Position numbers and translations under genes: made by a program. The notes under the pieces were generated by a model. It was not told the origin of the DNA. It saw only the letters and a list, made by a program, of their open reading frames with translations, and ran no database searches. Positions 45,121-55,475 of a stretch of 64,000 bases of DNA are shown here, piece by piece (the first letter of the stretch is position 1; every line of letters begins with the position of its first letter). The DNA comes from AP-15 sp963703665. GTDB taxonomy: Bacteria > Pseudomonadota > Alphaproteobacteria > ATCC43930 > CGMCC-115725. The stretch is from contig CAVPFB010000008.1 in the NCBI GenBank assembly GCA_963703665.1, forward strand, positions 62,001 to 126,000. The letters run 5' to 3'.

Positions 45121-45740
45121 AGCTGCGGCACCTGCATGCCCCGCCGCACCGCGGGGCGGCCTCCGACGGCTGCGAACCAGCGCTGCACATTGGGGTGATC
45201 GGCGAGCGAGACCCCCTGCCATTCATGGCGCCCAACCCACGGAAAACATGCGATGTCGGCGATCGAATAGCCGTTCCCGGCCAGAAATTCGCTGACCCCG
45301 AGGCGCTTGTCGAGTACCCGATAGAGCCGGGCTGCCTCCTTCGAGTAGCGCTCGAGCGCGTAGGGCAGGGGCTGCGGCGCGAAGCGGCGAAAGTGCTGCG
45401 CCTGCCCCAGCATCGGCCCGAGCCCGCCGACCTGAAACATCAGCCACTGCAGCGTCTGCGAACGCTCGCGCGGCGTCGCCGGCAGCAAGCTGCCGGTTTT
45501 TTCGGCGAGGTAGATCAGAATGGCGCCCGACTCGAACACCGTGAACGGGCCGCCCCCGGGGCCCTCCTGATCGACGATCGCCGGGATCTTGCCGTTGGGG
45601 TTGATCGCCTCGTAGTCGGGGGCGAACTGCTCGTCATTGGCGATGTCGACCGGGTGGACGGCGTATTCGACGCCGGTTTCCTCGAGCATGATCGAGGCCT
45701 TGTGCCCGTTGGGCGTCGCCCAGGTGTAGAGATCGATCAT
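45117..45740 (-). CDS. Glutathione S-transferase family protein (YfcG/Ure2p-like)
   Basis: The product has 207 residues from the ATG at 45740. MIDLYTWATPNGHKASIMLE is the signature of the Nu-class (YfcG) group, with Thr/Asn (TPNG) at the active site; NPNGKIPAIVDQEGPGGGPF carries the cis-Pro and FESGAILIYLAEKTG the glutathione-binding Glu-Ser. The C-terminal domain has GYSIADIACFPWVGRHEWQG. YfcG has disulfide-bond reductase activity with two glutathiones bound. The open frame upstream to 45995 lacks family resemblance. Confidence 0.92.
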   Translation of the reverse strand: MIDLYTWATPNGHKASIMLEETGVEYAVHPVDIANDEQFAPDYEAINPNGKIPAIVDQEGPGGGPFTVFESGAILIYLAEKTGSLLPATPRERSQTLQWLMFQVGGLGPMLGQAQHFRRFAPQPLPYALERYSKEAARLYRVLDKRLGVSEFLAGNGYSIADIACFPWVGRHEWQGVSLADHPNVQRWFAAVGGRPAVRRGMQVPQL

Positions 45741-45943
45741 CGCCGCCCCGCCGAGCTCGAGCGCCCCCGCACCAGCGGGGCACCTTAGTGCATCGACGCT
45801 CCGATCGCGCCAGAATTCTCTTGCTGGTTGGGCCGCCTTGCCCAATCGTACCACGTTGGCCAATCGTAATTGAGCGCCCGACCCCAGGCTTGGATCTGCG
45901 GAACATCGGCCAAGCGGTCGGCCCGCGCGAGCCGGAGGAGCAT

Positions 45944-48900
45944 ATGCGAGGTGTTCTCGGAGGGGTGCTCGGCCTTGCCGTGTACGCTCTGGCATTGCTG
46001 CCGGGCGCTGGCCGCGCTGAAGCAGCGACCGGTTCCTCCCAGATCTTTACCGCCACGCTCTCGGACGTAACCTTTAAAGATGTCACGACCGGTAACATCG
46101 CGTCGATGTCCGGGACGATGACCATAGATGGCTCCAGCGGAGATCTTTTATCAGCCGCACTGACGTTGAATCTTCCATGGTTGAGTTCTTCGTGCCTTCA
46201 AGACGTGGGCTCGAACGACGCCACGCGAACCGAATTTATTATCGATAGTGGGGTTGCTTGTGTTCATCAGCCGCCGTACGGGGTCAATGGCGTACGCGTC
46301 TATCTGCTCACGTTCGCGCCTCTGACCTCGCCGGGAAGCCAGGCGATCAAGGCGGCTGATTACGTCGGCAACTTCGGTCTCGGAGGAAATCTGATATCCG
46401 GCAGCATCATCGTAACCCCGGCCGCAATCGTCAAAAATCTCGGCGAGGCCTGCGACGTGCCGGGCAGCCTTGATTGCGGTGATCCGATTACTGTCGGGAC
46501 CGGCAACCTGTTCGAGCAAGTGACCGATTACGAGACCAGCGGCCAAAATAGAATGGCGTTTACCCGCTATTACAACAGCATGAATAATCCCACTGCTTTT
46601 GCCTCTGCGCTTGGGCAAAACTGGCGTTCGAATTATGACAGCTATGTCGACGCCTCTTCGGCCTCGATGGTCTTGGTCGAGCGGGCCGACGGCCAGATGC
46701 TCGATTTCACCCTGAGCGGCGGCAAATGGGTGACCGACAGCGACGTTGACCTCGGCCTCACGCGATCGGGATCGAGCTGGACGCTGACCGATGCCGACGA
46801 CACCGTCGAAACCTATACCAGCGACAGCACGACAAGTGTGTCGCGGCTGGCCTCGATCCGAGCCCGCGACGGCTATACCCAGACGCTGAAATATAATTCG
46901 AACGAACAACTGGCGTCGGTTACCGATTCCTATAACCGGACTTTAAACTTTACCTATGCGGGAAATGGGCTGCTGGCTACGGTAAAAACCCCCGACGGGC
47001 TGGTCTTGAGCTACGCCTATACGGCGAGCGGTCTCTCGGGCACGGCGGAGGACCGCCTGTCCTCGGTCGCCTATTCGACGAGTCCGCAAACGAGCCAGAC
47101 CTATCTTCACGAAAACAGCGGCCTGCCGCTGTCGCTGACCGGCATCGTCGACGAGAACGGCAATCGCTACGCCATCTGGACTTATGACAGTTCGGGGCGC
47201 GCCACCTCGAGCCAACATGCCGGCGGCGCCGATTTGACCCGGGTCGCCTATGACGACACCGACGGCAGCCGCACCGTCACCAACGCGCTGGGCCAACAAC
47301 AGATCTATAAATTCGCGACGTTGCAGGGCATTCCCAAGGTCACCGAGATCGATCGGCTGGCCTCGCCGACGACGCAGGCCGCCAGGCGCCTCTTTGCCTA
47401 TGACAGCAACGGCTATCTCGCCGCCGCCACCGACTGGAACGGCAACGAGATCGTGTACGTCAACGACGCTCGCGGCCTGCCGACCAGCATCACCGAGGCG
47501 GCGAGGACAGCCGAGCAGCGGACGACGACGATCGCCTGGCTGTCGACCTTCCACCTTCCGACCAGGATCGCCGCGCCCGGGCTGACCACCAGCTTCGCCT
47601 ATGACGCGAGCGGCGATCTGCTGACCCGCGCCGAAACCGACGCGACCAGCAACACCGCGCCCTATTCGACCAAGGGCCAGGCCCGGACGTGGCATTTTAT
47701 CTGGGCCGATTTCTTGCCGGCCTCGGCCACCGATCCGCGCGGCGCCGCGACCCGGTTTCAATGGGACGGCAGCGGCGCGCTGGTGGCGATCACCAACGCC
47801 TTGGGTCAAGTGACTCGGATCACCAGCCATCTGCCGGGCGGGCTGCCGCAGACCATTGTCGATCCGAACCGGGTCGCCACCACCCTCGCCTACGATGTGC
47901 GCGACCGCTTGCAGTCGAGCACGGTGGCGACCGGGGCCGGGCCGCTGACCACCCGCTTCGGCTACGATGGCGTCGGCAATCTGATCCGGATCACGCTGCC
48001 GGACGCCTCGGCGCTCGCGAACGCCTATGATGCGGCGCACCGGCTGGTGGCGATCGCCGATCTGCTGGGAAACCACGTCGGCTACGCGCTCGATCCGCTC
48101 GGCGACCAAACCGCCGCCAGCCTGTCTGCGGGCAGCAGGCTGGCCGACCGGCACTCGGCCGATTTCGATGCGCTCGGCCGCCTGCTCAAGGATATCGGCG
48201 GGGTCGGCCAGACCATGTCCTATGCCTATGACGCGAACGGCGACGCCACGGCCACGACCGACCCGTTGGGCCGGGTGACCCGCCAAGCCTTCGATGCGCT
48301 CGACCGGCTCGTGCGGATCGCCGATCCGGCCGGCGGAGTGGCGACGATCGGCTATGATCCGCAAGACCAGCCGGTCACCGTCACCGACCCGAACGGCAAT
48401 GCGACGTACTACGTCTATGACGGGTTTGGCGACCTGATCGAAATCCGCAGTCCCGACACCGGCGACACGGTGTTTTATTACGATGCGGACGGCAATCTGG
48501 TGAAGCGCGCCGTGCTCGGGATCGGCGACAAGACCGACATCGTCACCGACTGGGCCTATGACGCACTCGACCGGGTGACCGCGCGCAGCCATCCGGGCGA
48601 TGCGGCTGAAAATGTCGCTTATGTCTACGACCAGTCGGGCGCCGGCTTCGGCATCGGGCAATTGACCAAGGTCACCGACAGTGCGGGCACGTTGACCCGC
48701 AGCTATGACGAGCGCGGCAATGTGCTCAAGGAGACCCGCACCCTCGGCGCCGCGATCTTGACCACCACCTATGCCTATGACGCGGCGAGCCGCATCGCAT
48801 CGATCACTTACCCCTCGGGTTGGGCCGCCCTCTACACCCGCGATGCGATGGGGCGCGTTACCGCGGTCGCCGCGAAGCCGCCGCATGGTGCGGCCGTCCC

Positions 48901-50545
48901 GGTCGCCCGATCGATCGCCTATCAGCCGTTTGGCCCGGTCGCCGGCCTCGTCCTTGGCAACGGCATCACTGAGACCCGCGCCTACGATCTCGATTACCGG
49001 CTGACTGCGCTGAGCGATGCCGGCAACAAGGCCGTGCGCACCGCGAAATACGCCTACAACGCGGCGGACGACGTCCTCTCGGTTGCGGACAATGTCTTCG
49101 GCACGCAGAAATTCACCTACGACGCGCTCGACCGCCTGTCGGGAGCCTCCGGCTTTTACGGCAGCCCGCTGTACAGCTACGACCCGGTCGGCAACCTGCT
49201 GCGTATCGCCAACGGAACGGCGATAACGAGCCTCGTCTACGCGGCGGACAGCAACCGGCTGACCGAGGTTGAAAGCGGCAGCGCTCTGGTTCGCGAGTTC
49301 GCCTATTCGCCGGAAGGCAATATCGCTTCGGACCAGCAATCGCTGCGGCAGATCGCGCTTGCCTACAATGAGGACAGCCGCCTCGCGTCGGTCAAGAACC
49401 AGCCGAAATCCGGCGGCGCCGCAAGCTACGACTATTTCTACGATGCCTTTGGCCAGCGGCTGCAGAAAAAGCAGCTCGGCAATCCGGGCGTCGAGACGGC
49501 CTATCAATACGATCTGGCCGGCCATCTGACAGAACAGCGCGAGCTTCTCGGCGGCATATCGCGGACCGACTACATCTACCTCGGCGATCGGCCGATCGGC
49601 ATGATCACGCCCGGTGGCGCCGTCGCCTACTACGAAACGGGGCTGCTCGACACCCCGCAGCAGCTGACCGGCAGCGGCCAGGGTGCCATTTGGTCGGCCG
49701 ATTATCAGCCGTTTGGCCAGACCCGGACCCTGGTCGCCGGCACTGCGCAGAATTTGCGCTTCCCAGGGCAATACGCCGACGCCGAGACCGGCTATTACCA
49801 AAACGGCTTCCGCGACTACGACCCCTCGCTCGGCCGCTACCTCGAAAGCGACCCGATCGGCCTCGACGGGGGGCTCAACACTTATGCTTACGCCGACGGA
49901 AATCCAATCACCGGCGCCGATCCCTCCGGTCTTAGATTACTGCTCAACGGCCAACCGATAGACGGCCCAGTGCAGGGCTACATATCGAACAGTGATGACG
50001 AGTTCTCGGCATCTTGTCCGGCTGACGCGCAGGCAGTTGACGCCGCGAGCAATTTAGCTGGCGGCGTTACGTTCGCAGCAGGCTTAATTCCGATCGTCGT
50101 GGCCGAGCTCGGGACGGAGGGCGGTCAAACTCCCCTTGTCCCAGCGGAACTTGAAGGGGACGCCGCCGCAGCAGCCGGAACCAGGCAGGCTGCTGTGGGT
50201 GCATTCAAAACCTTTGCGACCTTGAAGAAATATTTGGGATCGCCCGGCTTTAGGTCAGAAGTTCATCACGTTGTTGAACAAAACCAGGCCAACATTGACC
50301 GCTTTGGGGCGCAAGCTATCCAGAACATCAGAAACGTAGTGCCAGTGTCGATCAAGCTCCATCGTGCAATTAGCCGCTTCTACTCAACGAATAAGTATCT
50401 TTCTGGAGCAAAAACGGGTGAAACGCTCACATTCACGGGTGGTCAGACGTTTCGCCAATGGGTAAGAAGTCAGTCTTTTGAACGGCAGTATGATATTGGT
50501 TCCAAGGTGCTGAAATACTTGTATCAAAAACTCAATTATCAATAG
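45944..50545 (+). CDS. Secreted RHS/YD-repeat polymorphic toxin with C-terminal xHH nuclease
   Basis: The product has 1533 residues from the ATG at 45944 (GGAGGAG upstream). A Sec signal (1-26) precedes a unique beta-rich domain (about 30-165), then DPITVGTGNLFEQVTDYETS of the DUF6531 type (about 180-230). Residues 230-1270 are tandem YD repeats (YDANGDATATTDPLGRVTRQ and similar) that form the hollow RHS shell. The RHS core ends with GYYQNGFRDYDPSLGRYLES, DPIGLDGGLNTYAYADGNPI, at about residue 1325. The variable tip (1326-1533) contains EVHHVVEQNQANIDRFGAQA, His1441-His1442, IRNVVPVSIKLHRAISRFYS and QWVRSQSFERQYDIGSKVLK, matching the HNH-like xHH toxin fold. The tip is AT-richer than the rest, typical of exchanged toxin tips. 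No immunity gene fits downstream. Confidence 0.9.
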   Translation: MRGVLGGVLGLAVYALALLPGAGRAEAATGSSQIFTATLSDVTFKDVTTGNIASMSGTMTIDGSSGDLLSAALTLNLPWLSSSCLQDVGSNDATRTEFIIDSGVACVHQPPYGVNGVRVYLLTFAPLTSPGSQAIKAADYVGNFGLGGNLISGSIIVTPAAIVKNLGEACDVPGSLDCGDPITVGTGNLFEQVTDYETSGQNRMAFTRYYNSMNNPTAFASALGQNWRSNYDSYVDASSASMVLVERADGQMLDFTLSGGKWVTDSDVDLGLTRSGSSWTLTDADDTVETYTSDSTTSVSRLASIRARDGYTQTLKYNSNEQLASVTDSYNRTLNFTYAGNGLLATVKTPDGLVLSYAYTASGLSGTAEDRLSSVAYSTSPQTSQTYLHENSGLPLSLTGIVDENGNRYAIWTYDSSGRATSSQHAGGADLTRVAYDDTDGSRTVTNALGQQQIYKFATLQGIPKVTEIDRLASPTTQAARRLFAYDSNGYLAAATDWNGNEIVYVNDARGLPTSITEAARTAEQRTTTIAWLSTFHLPTRIAAPGLTTSFAYDASGDLLTRAETDATSNTAPYSTKGQARTWHFIWADFLPASATDPRGAATRFQWDGSGALVAITNALGQVTRITSHLPGGLPQTIVDPNRVATTLAYDVRDRLQSSTVATGAGPLTTRFGYDGVGNLIRITLPDASALANAYDAAHRLVAIADLLGNHVGYALDPLGDQTAASLSAGSRLADRHSADFDALGRLLKDIGGVGQTMSYAYDANGDATATTDPLGRVTRQAFDALDRLVRIADPAGGVATIGYDPQDQPVTVTDPNGNATYYVYDGFGDLIEIRSPDTGDTVFYYDADGNLVKRAVLGIGDKTDIVTDWAYDALDRVTARSHPGDAAENVAYVYDQSGAGFGIGQLTKVTDSAGTLTRSYDERGNVLKETRTLGAAILTTTYAYDAASRIASITYPSGWAALYTRDAMGRVTAVAAKPPHGAAVPVARSIAYQPFGPVAGLVLGNGITETRAYDLDYRLTALSDAGNKAVRTAKYAYNAADDVLSVADNVFGTQKFTYDALDRLSGASGFYGSPLYSYDPVGNLLRIANGTAITSLVYAADSNRLTEVESGSALVREFAYSPEGNIASDQQSLRQIALAYNEDSRLASVKNQPKSGGAASYDYFYDAFGQRLQKKQLGNPGVETAYQYDLAGHLTEQRELLGGISRTDYIYLGDRPIGMITPGGAVAYYETGLLDTPQQLTGSGQGAIWSADYQPFGQTRTLVAGTAQNLRFPGQYADAETGYYQNGFRDYDPSLGRYLESDPIGLDGGLNTYAYADGNPITGADPSGLRLLLNGQPIDGPVQGYISNSDDEFSASCPADAQAVDAASNLAGGVTFAAGLIPIVVAELGTEGGQTPLVPAELEGDAAAAAGTRQAAVGAFKTFATLKKYLGSPGFRSEVHHVVEQNQANIDRFGAQAIQNIRNVVPVSIKLHRAISRFYSTNKYLSGAKTGETLTFTGGQTFRQWVRSQSFERQYDIGSKVLKYLYQKLNYQ

Positions 50546-50547
50546 GT

Positions 50548-52277
50548 TCACCACCCGAGCGCGTAGGCGGCGCGGCGCGGGTCGGCGCCGGCTTCGATGA
50601 CGCCGCGCTTTTTGTCGACGTCGATCGCGCAGACCGCGCCGGCGGTCCAGATCCAGTCGGGCCAGCGCTGGATCTCGTGGCCGCGGCGGGCCAGTTCGGC
50701 GATGACCGGCTCGGGGATGCGCGCTTCGATCGCCAGCCGGCCGGGGTAATAGTCGAAGGGCGCAAAGGACGAGGGATAGCTGTAGCTGGCAAAACGCGGG
50801 CTCTCGATCGCCGATCTGCAGTCCTGGCCAAAGACGAAACGGTTCAGCAACACCTGCAGCATCGCCTGGGTCTGCACGTCGCCGCCCGGCGTGCCGAACG
50901 GCAGAAAGCGGTCGCCGCCCTTGATCGCCAAGCGCCGGGTTCGGGGTCAGCCGCGGCCGCTTGCCGGGGGCGACGCCGGCCGGATGGCGCGGGTCGGGGC
51001 GCGACTGCGAGCCGCGGTTCGACGGGATGAGCCCGGTCCCCGGCACCACCGGCGAGCCGTAGGAGCCGTCGCTCGGGGTCGCCGAGAACAGATTGCCATG
51101 ACGGTCGGCGACGCAGACATAGGAGGTGTCGGGCTCGGGGTTCGGGTCGCCCGACGGCCGCGCGGAAACCGCCCAAAGCCGCGGCCGATCTCGCCGCCGA
51201 GCTCGCCGGCGGCGGCATCTCCGGCCAGGCCCGGTCGGGGCGGATCAATTTGCGGCGCTCGGCGGCGTATTCCTCGGAGATCAGGGTCGCGAGCGGCACC
51301 TCGACCATCGCCGGGTCGCCGTAATAGGCCTCGCGGTCGGCAAAGGCGAGCTTCAGCGCCTCGGTCAGAGCGGTGGACGTAGTCGGCGCTGTTGTGGCCG
51401 AGGCCGGCGAGGTCGGTGCCCTCGAGCAGGGCCAGGGTCTGCAGCAGCACCGGCCCCTGGCACCAGGCGCCGCAGGTGAAGACTTCGAGGTCGCCAAAGC
51501 GGCGGCGCTCGGGCGGCCCGACCGGCGAACGGTATTCGGCCAGATCCTCGGCCGACAGCAGCCCGCCCTCCTCCTTCATGAAGGCGACGATCTTCTTGGC
51601 GATGTCGCCGCGGTAGAAGGCGTCGCGCGCGGCTTCGAGCCCGGCCTCGCGGCCCCGACCGGCGGCGGCGCGCTCCTCGTCGGCCATGTATTGCAAGGAG
51701 CGCGGCGAGATCGGTCTGGCGGAACAGTTCGCCGGCTTCCGGCACGCGGCCGCCCGGCAGAAAGATCGCCGCCGACGACGGCCAGGCGCGATGGTCGGCC
51801 TCGTGCCGCTTCAGGCTCTCGGCCATCAGCGGGTACATCGGGAAGCCGTCGCGCGCGAGCCGGATCGCCGCCGCCGCGACCTCGCCAAAGCTCATCGTGC
51901 CCCAGCGCCGGAGCGCGGTGATCCAGGCGTCGGGCGCGGCCGGGACGACGGTGCGCAACACGCCCTTCGGGATCTTGCCGCCGTGCTCGCGCATGAACAA
52001 TTCGGGGTCGAGCGCCTTCGGCCAGGGGCCGAGCCCGGCGATCGTCACGACCTCGCGGCTTGTCGGCGAGGTAGATCATGATCGGCGCCACCCCGGCGAC
52101 ATCGACGAGGTCGCTCTGCAGCACGCCGAGCGCGATCCCGGCGGCGCACCCGGCGTCGATCGCGTTGCCGCCGGCTTCGAGGATCGCAAACCCGGCGGTG
52201 GCGGCGAGGTAATGGCCGGCCGCGATCGCATGGCGGGTCACGGCGATGGTCGGGCGGTGCGCGAACGGTGCGGTCAT
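50548..52277 (-). pseudogene. Gamma-glutamyltransferase, at least five frameshifts
   Basis: The ATG at 52277 starts RPTIAVTRHAIAAGHYLAAT, then AILEAGGNAIDAGCAAGIAL, the N-terminus of the Ntn-hydrolase gamma-glutamyltransferase family. The rest is spread over three frames with switches near 52060, 51700, 51375, 51180 and 50935: IAGLGPWPKALDPELFMREH; MADEERAAAGRGREAGLEAA; ALKLAFADREAYYGDPAMVE; then DTSYVCVADRHGNLFSATPS, with the Thr nucleophile at the autocleavage site; finally GDRFLPFGTPGGDVQTQAML and AYALGW. All the family blocks are present and in order, so a complete enzyme of about 575 residues would result if the indels were corrected. No signal peptide is visible, as in cytoplasmic homologues. 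It is convergent with the RHS gene, two bases apart. Confidence 0.82.
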
Positions 52278-52411
52278 GGCGAGCCCCTTGCGCGAGATTG
52301 GTCTGCGCCACAGTAGCGCTTGACCGGCCGCCGACAGAAGAGGCGTTGTCGCGATGACGAGGGATTGCGGGTGAAATGTCGCGTGCACACTCGTAGCAAC
52401 GGTTGCATGCC

Positions 52412-53802
52412 GTGAGATGGCGGCGCGAGCGGCGCTCGCGCCCACCGCCGGCGAAGCGCCGAGGCGGCGCCGGCGAGGGCAGCCTGCTGGCGCTGGCGCT
52501 GCTGGCGCTGGTCGCGGGCGCCGGGTCGGGGCTGATCGTCGCGATCTTTCGCCTGGCGTTGAGCCGCGGCGGATCGCTGGCGCGACGCGCTGATCGCCGG
52601 CGCCCATCAGCCGCGAATCCGTTCGCCGGCTTCGTGCTCGTCGTGCTCGGCAGCGCCGCTGCCGGTGGCGCTCGCCGCGTGGCTGGTGCGGCGGTTTTCG
52701 CCTTACGCCTCGGGGAGCGGCATCCCGCAGGTCGAGGCGGCGCTCGACCGGCGACCTGCCGCCGGCCCCGCCGCGGCTGATCCCGGTCAAGTTCGTCGGC
52801 GGGCTCTTGGCGATCGGCGCCGGCATGGCGCTCGGCCGCGAAGGCCCGAGCGTGCAGATGGGCGCGGTCGTCGCCGAGCTCGTCGGGCAAGACGGTTCCG
52901 CCGCTCGCTGGCCGGATCTGCGGGTGCTGCTCGCTGCGGGCGCCGGTGCCGGCCTCGCGGTCGCGTTCAACGCGCCGATCGCCGGTGCGGTGTTCGTGCT
53001 CGAGGAACTGGTGCGTCGGCTCGAGACCCGGATCGCGATCGCCGCGCTCGGCGCGTCGTCGACGGCGATCCTGATCTCGCGCCTGTTTCTCGGCGACGCC
53101 CCGGATTTCCAGGTGGCGGTATCGGCGCAAGCCGACGACCGCGACCGGCCCGCTGCCCTTATGCCGCCGCCGCAACCTGGCCGCTCTATCGTGGCGCTCG
53201 GCGTCGTCGCCGGGATCGCCGCCGCGCTCTACAACCGGGCGATTCTCGGCGCCATCGCGCTGGCCGCGCGGCTCGACCACCGCTGGCCGGTCGAATTGCC
53301 AGGCGGGGCGATCGGCGCGCTGGTCGGGATCGTCGGCTGGTTCGCGCCGGGGCTGATCGGCGGCGGCGACGCGATCACCCAGCGCGTGCTGGCCGGCGGC
53401 GCGGCGTTGAGCATGATCCCGCTGGCCTTTGCGCTGCGCTTCGGCCTCGGTGCGGCGTGCTACGCGGCGCGGACGCCGGGCGGGCTGTTCGCGCCGCTGC
53501 TGGTGCTCGGCGCCCAGCTCGGGCTCGTCTGCGGCGTGCTGTGCCGGCTGGCCTTTCCCGCGCCTCGGCATCGAGCCCGAGGCCTTCGCCGTCGTCGGCA
53601 TGGCGGCGTTCTTCACCGGCGTCGTCCAGGCCCCGGTGACCGGGATCGTGCTCGTCGACCGAGATGACCGCGCGCCTTCACCACCCTGCTGCCGATGCTG
53701 GCGGCGTGCTTTGCCGCGATGGTGGCGGCCAATCGGCTGCGCACCGCGCCGATCTACGATGCGTTGCGCGAGCGGGTCGCGCGGACCCCTGCGGCGCGAT
53801 GA
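52412..53802 (+). pseudogene. ClC-type chloride channel/antiporter, several frameshifts
   Basis: Family motifs occur in order but in different frames: the first helix SLLALALLALVAGAGSGLIV; the chloride-site segment SPYASGSGIPQVEAAL (GSGIP, about 52705); GMALGREGPSVQMGAVVAEL (GREGP); AVFNAPIAG-type AVAFNAPIAGAVFVLEELVR; and AARTPGGLFAPLLVLGAQLG (GxFxP). The end is split again: LGIEPEAFAVVGMAAFFTGV, QAPVTGIVL, then ANRLRTAPIYDALRERVART. Switches fall near 52580, 52650, 52745, 53570, 53660 and 53680. Corrected, it would be about 460 residues, a normal ClC without CBS domains. The gating Glu is the E of GREGP. The GTG start at 52412 is tentative. Confidence 0.78.
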
Positions 53803-53890
53803 TGCGGTGCAAATCCGATTGGGCCACCGCCTTGCTTTCTGGCACAACAGGGAAGCGATCGGCCGCAACCGCAGCGAAGAGGCAGACCGG

Positions 53891-55358
53891 ATGAGCGACT
53901 ACGATCTGGTGATCCGCAACGGCACGGTGGCGACCGCGGCCGACACGATCGAGTGCGATGTCGGCGTCAAGGACGGCGTCGTCGCGACGCTCGGCCGCGG
54001 CCTCGGCGCCGGCGCGCGCGAGACTCGATGCGACCGGCAAGCTCGTGCTGCCGGGCGGCGTCGACAGCCATTGCCATATCGAGCAGCGCTCGTCGGCCGG
54101 GGTCGTGTGCGCCGACGATTTCTACAGCGCCACCGTGGCGGCGGCGTTTGGCGGCACGACGACGGTGATCCCGTTCGCCGCCCAGCATCGCGGCCAGTCG
54201 TTGCGCCAGGTCGTCGCAGGACTATCACGAGGCGGCCCGGCCAAAGGCGGTCATCGACTACGCCTTTCACCTGATCATCTCCGACCCGACCGAGCAGGTG
54301 ATGGGCCAGGAATTGCCGGCCCTGATCCGCGACGGCTACACCTCGTTCAAGGTCTACATGACCTACGATCTGCTGCAGCTCGACGACGGCCAGATGCTCG
54401 ACATCCTGGCCCTGGCGCGGCGCGAGGGCGCGTTCGTCATGGTCCATGCCGAGAATTACGACATGATCAAATGGCTGACCGCGCGGCTCTTGGAGCGCGG
54501 GCTCGGCGCGCCGCGCTATCACGCGGTCAGCCACGCCCGGCTCGCCGAGGGCGAGGCGACCAACCGCGCCGTCAGCCCTGGCGCAATTGCTCGACGTGCC
54601 GATCCTGATCGTCCATGTCTCGGCCGCCGAGGCGATCGAGGTGATCCGCAACGCCCAGACCAAGGGCCTCAAGATCTACGGCGAGACCTGCCCGCAATAC
54701 CTGTTCCTGACCGCCGACGACATCGCCAAGCCCGGTCTCGAAGGCGCCAAATTCTGCTGCAGCCCGCCGCCGCGCGACCACGCCGCGCAGGAGGCGGTGT
54801 GGACCGGGCTCAAGAACGGCACCTTCCAGGTGTTCTCCTCCGACCACGCGCCCTATCGCTACGACGCGTCCGGCAAGCTGCCGCATGGCGACAAGACGAC
54901 GTTCAAGGACATCGCCAACGGCGTCCCCGGCATCGAATTGCGCCTGCCGCTATTGTTTTCCGAGGGTGTGGGCCGGGGCCGGCTCGACCTCAACCACTTT
55001 GTCGCCCTGACCGCGACCAACCACGCCAAGCTCTACGGGCTCTACCCGAAAAAGGGCACGATCGCGGTCGGCAGCGACGCCGACATCGCGATCTGGGACC
55101 CCGAGCGCGAGGTCACGGTCACCGCCGCATGCTGCACGACAATGTCGGCTACACCCCCTACGAAGGCCGCCAGCTGCACGGCTGGCCGGTCACGGTGCTG
55201 AGCCGCGGCCGCATCGTCGTCGACGACGGCGCGCTCGCCGCCGCAGCGCGGCAGCGGCGAATTCCTGCCCTGCGCCCTCTCCACCTTCGCCAAACCCGCC
55301 AACACCCCCGCCCCCGAAGCTGGCCCTCGCCGCCGCCCACGGCGCGGCGCTGGTGTGA
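53891..55358 (+). pseudogene. Dihydropyrimidinase / D-hydantoinase, several frameshifts
   Basis: This cyclic amidohydrolase opens hydantoins or dihydropyrimidines to N-carbamoyl amino acids. The ATG at 53891 starts MSDYDLVIRNGTVATAADTI. The blocks then lie in shifting frames: LPGGVDSHCHIEQRSSAGVV (metal-binding HxH), YTSFKVYMTYDLLQLDDGQM (carboxylated Lys), FVMVHAENYDMIKWLTARLL, LDVPILIVHVSAAEAIEVIR, ETCPQYLFLTADDI and TFQVFSSDHAPYRYDASGKL (catalytic Asp), then GYTPYEGRQLHGWPVTVLSR. Switches occur near 54020, 54225, 54580, 55125, 55260 and 55315. Corrected length is about 487 residues, usual for the family. The end in frame is PKLALAAAHGAALV. A D-carbamoylase gene, the next step of the pathway, lies 6 kb downstream. 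Confidence 0.85.
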
Positions 55359-55475
55359 GAGATCGTTGTTTCTAAGCAAGAGACCAGGGCGGGTTGAACA
55401 ATGTGCAGCCGACGGTGATCGGTGTGGCGTTGCGCGACCCGTGCTGAGCCCCTGCGGGAGCCCCGCTGCGGGGCG

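Noticed and set aside
46943..49801. 952-codon minus-strand open frame
   Set aside because: It is antisense to the YD repeats of the RHS gene; its regular pattern mirrors those repeats and matches no family.
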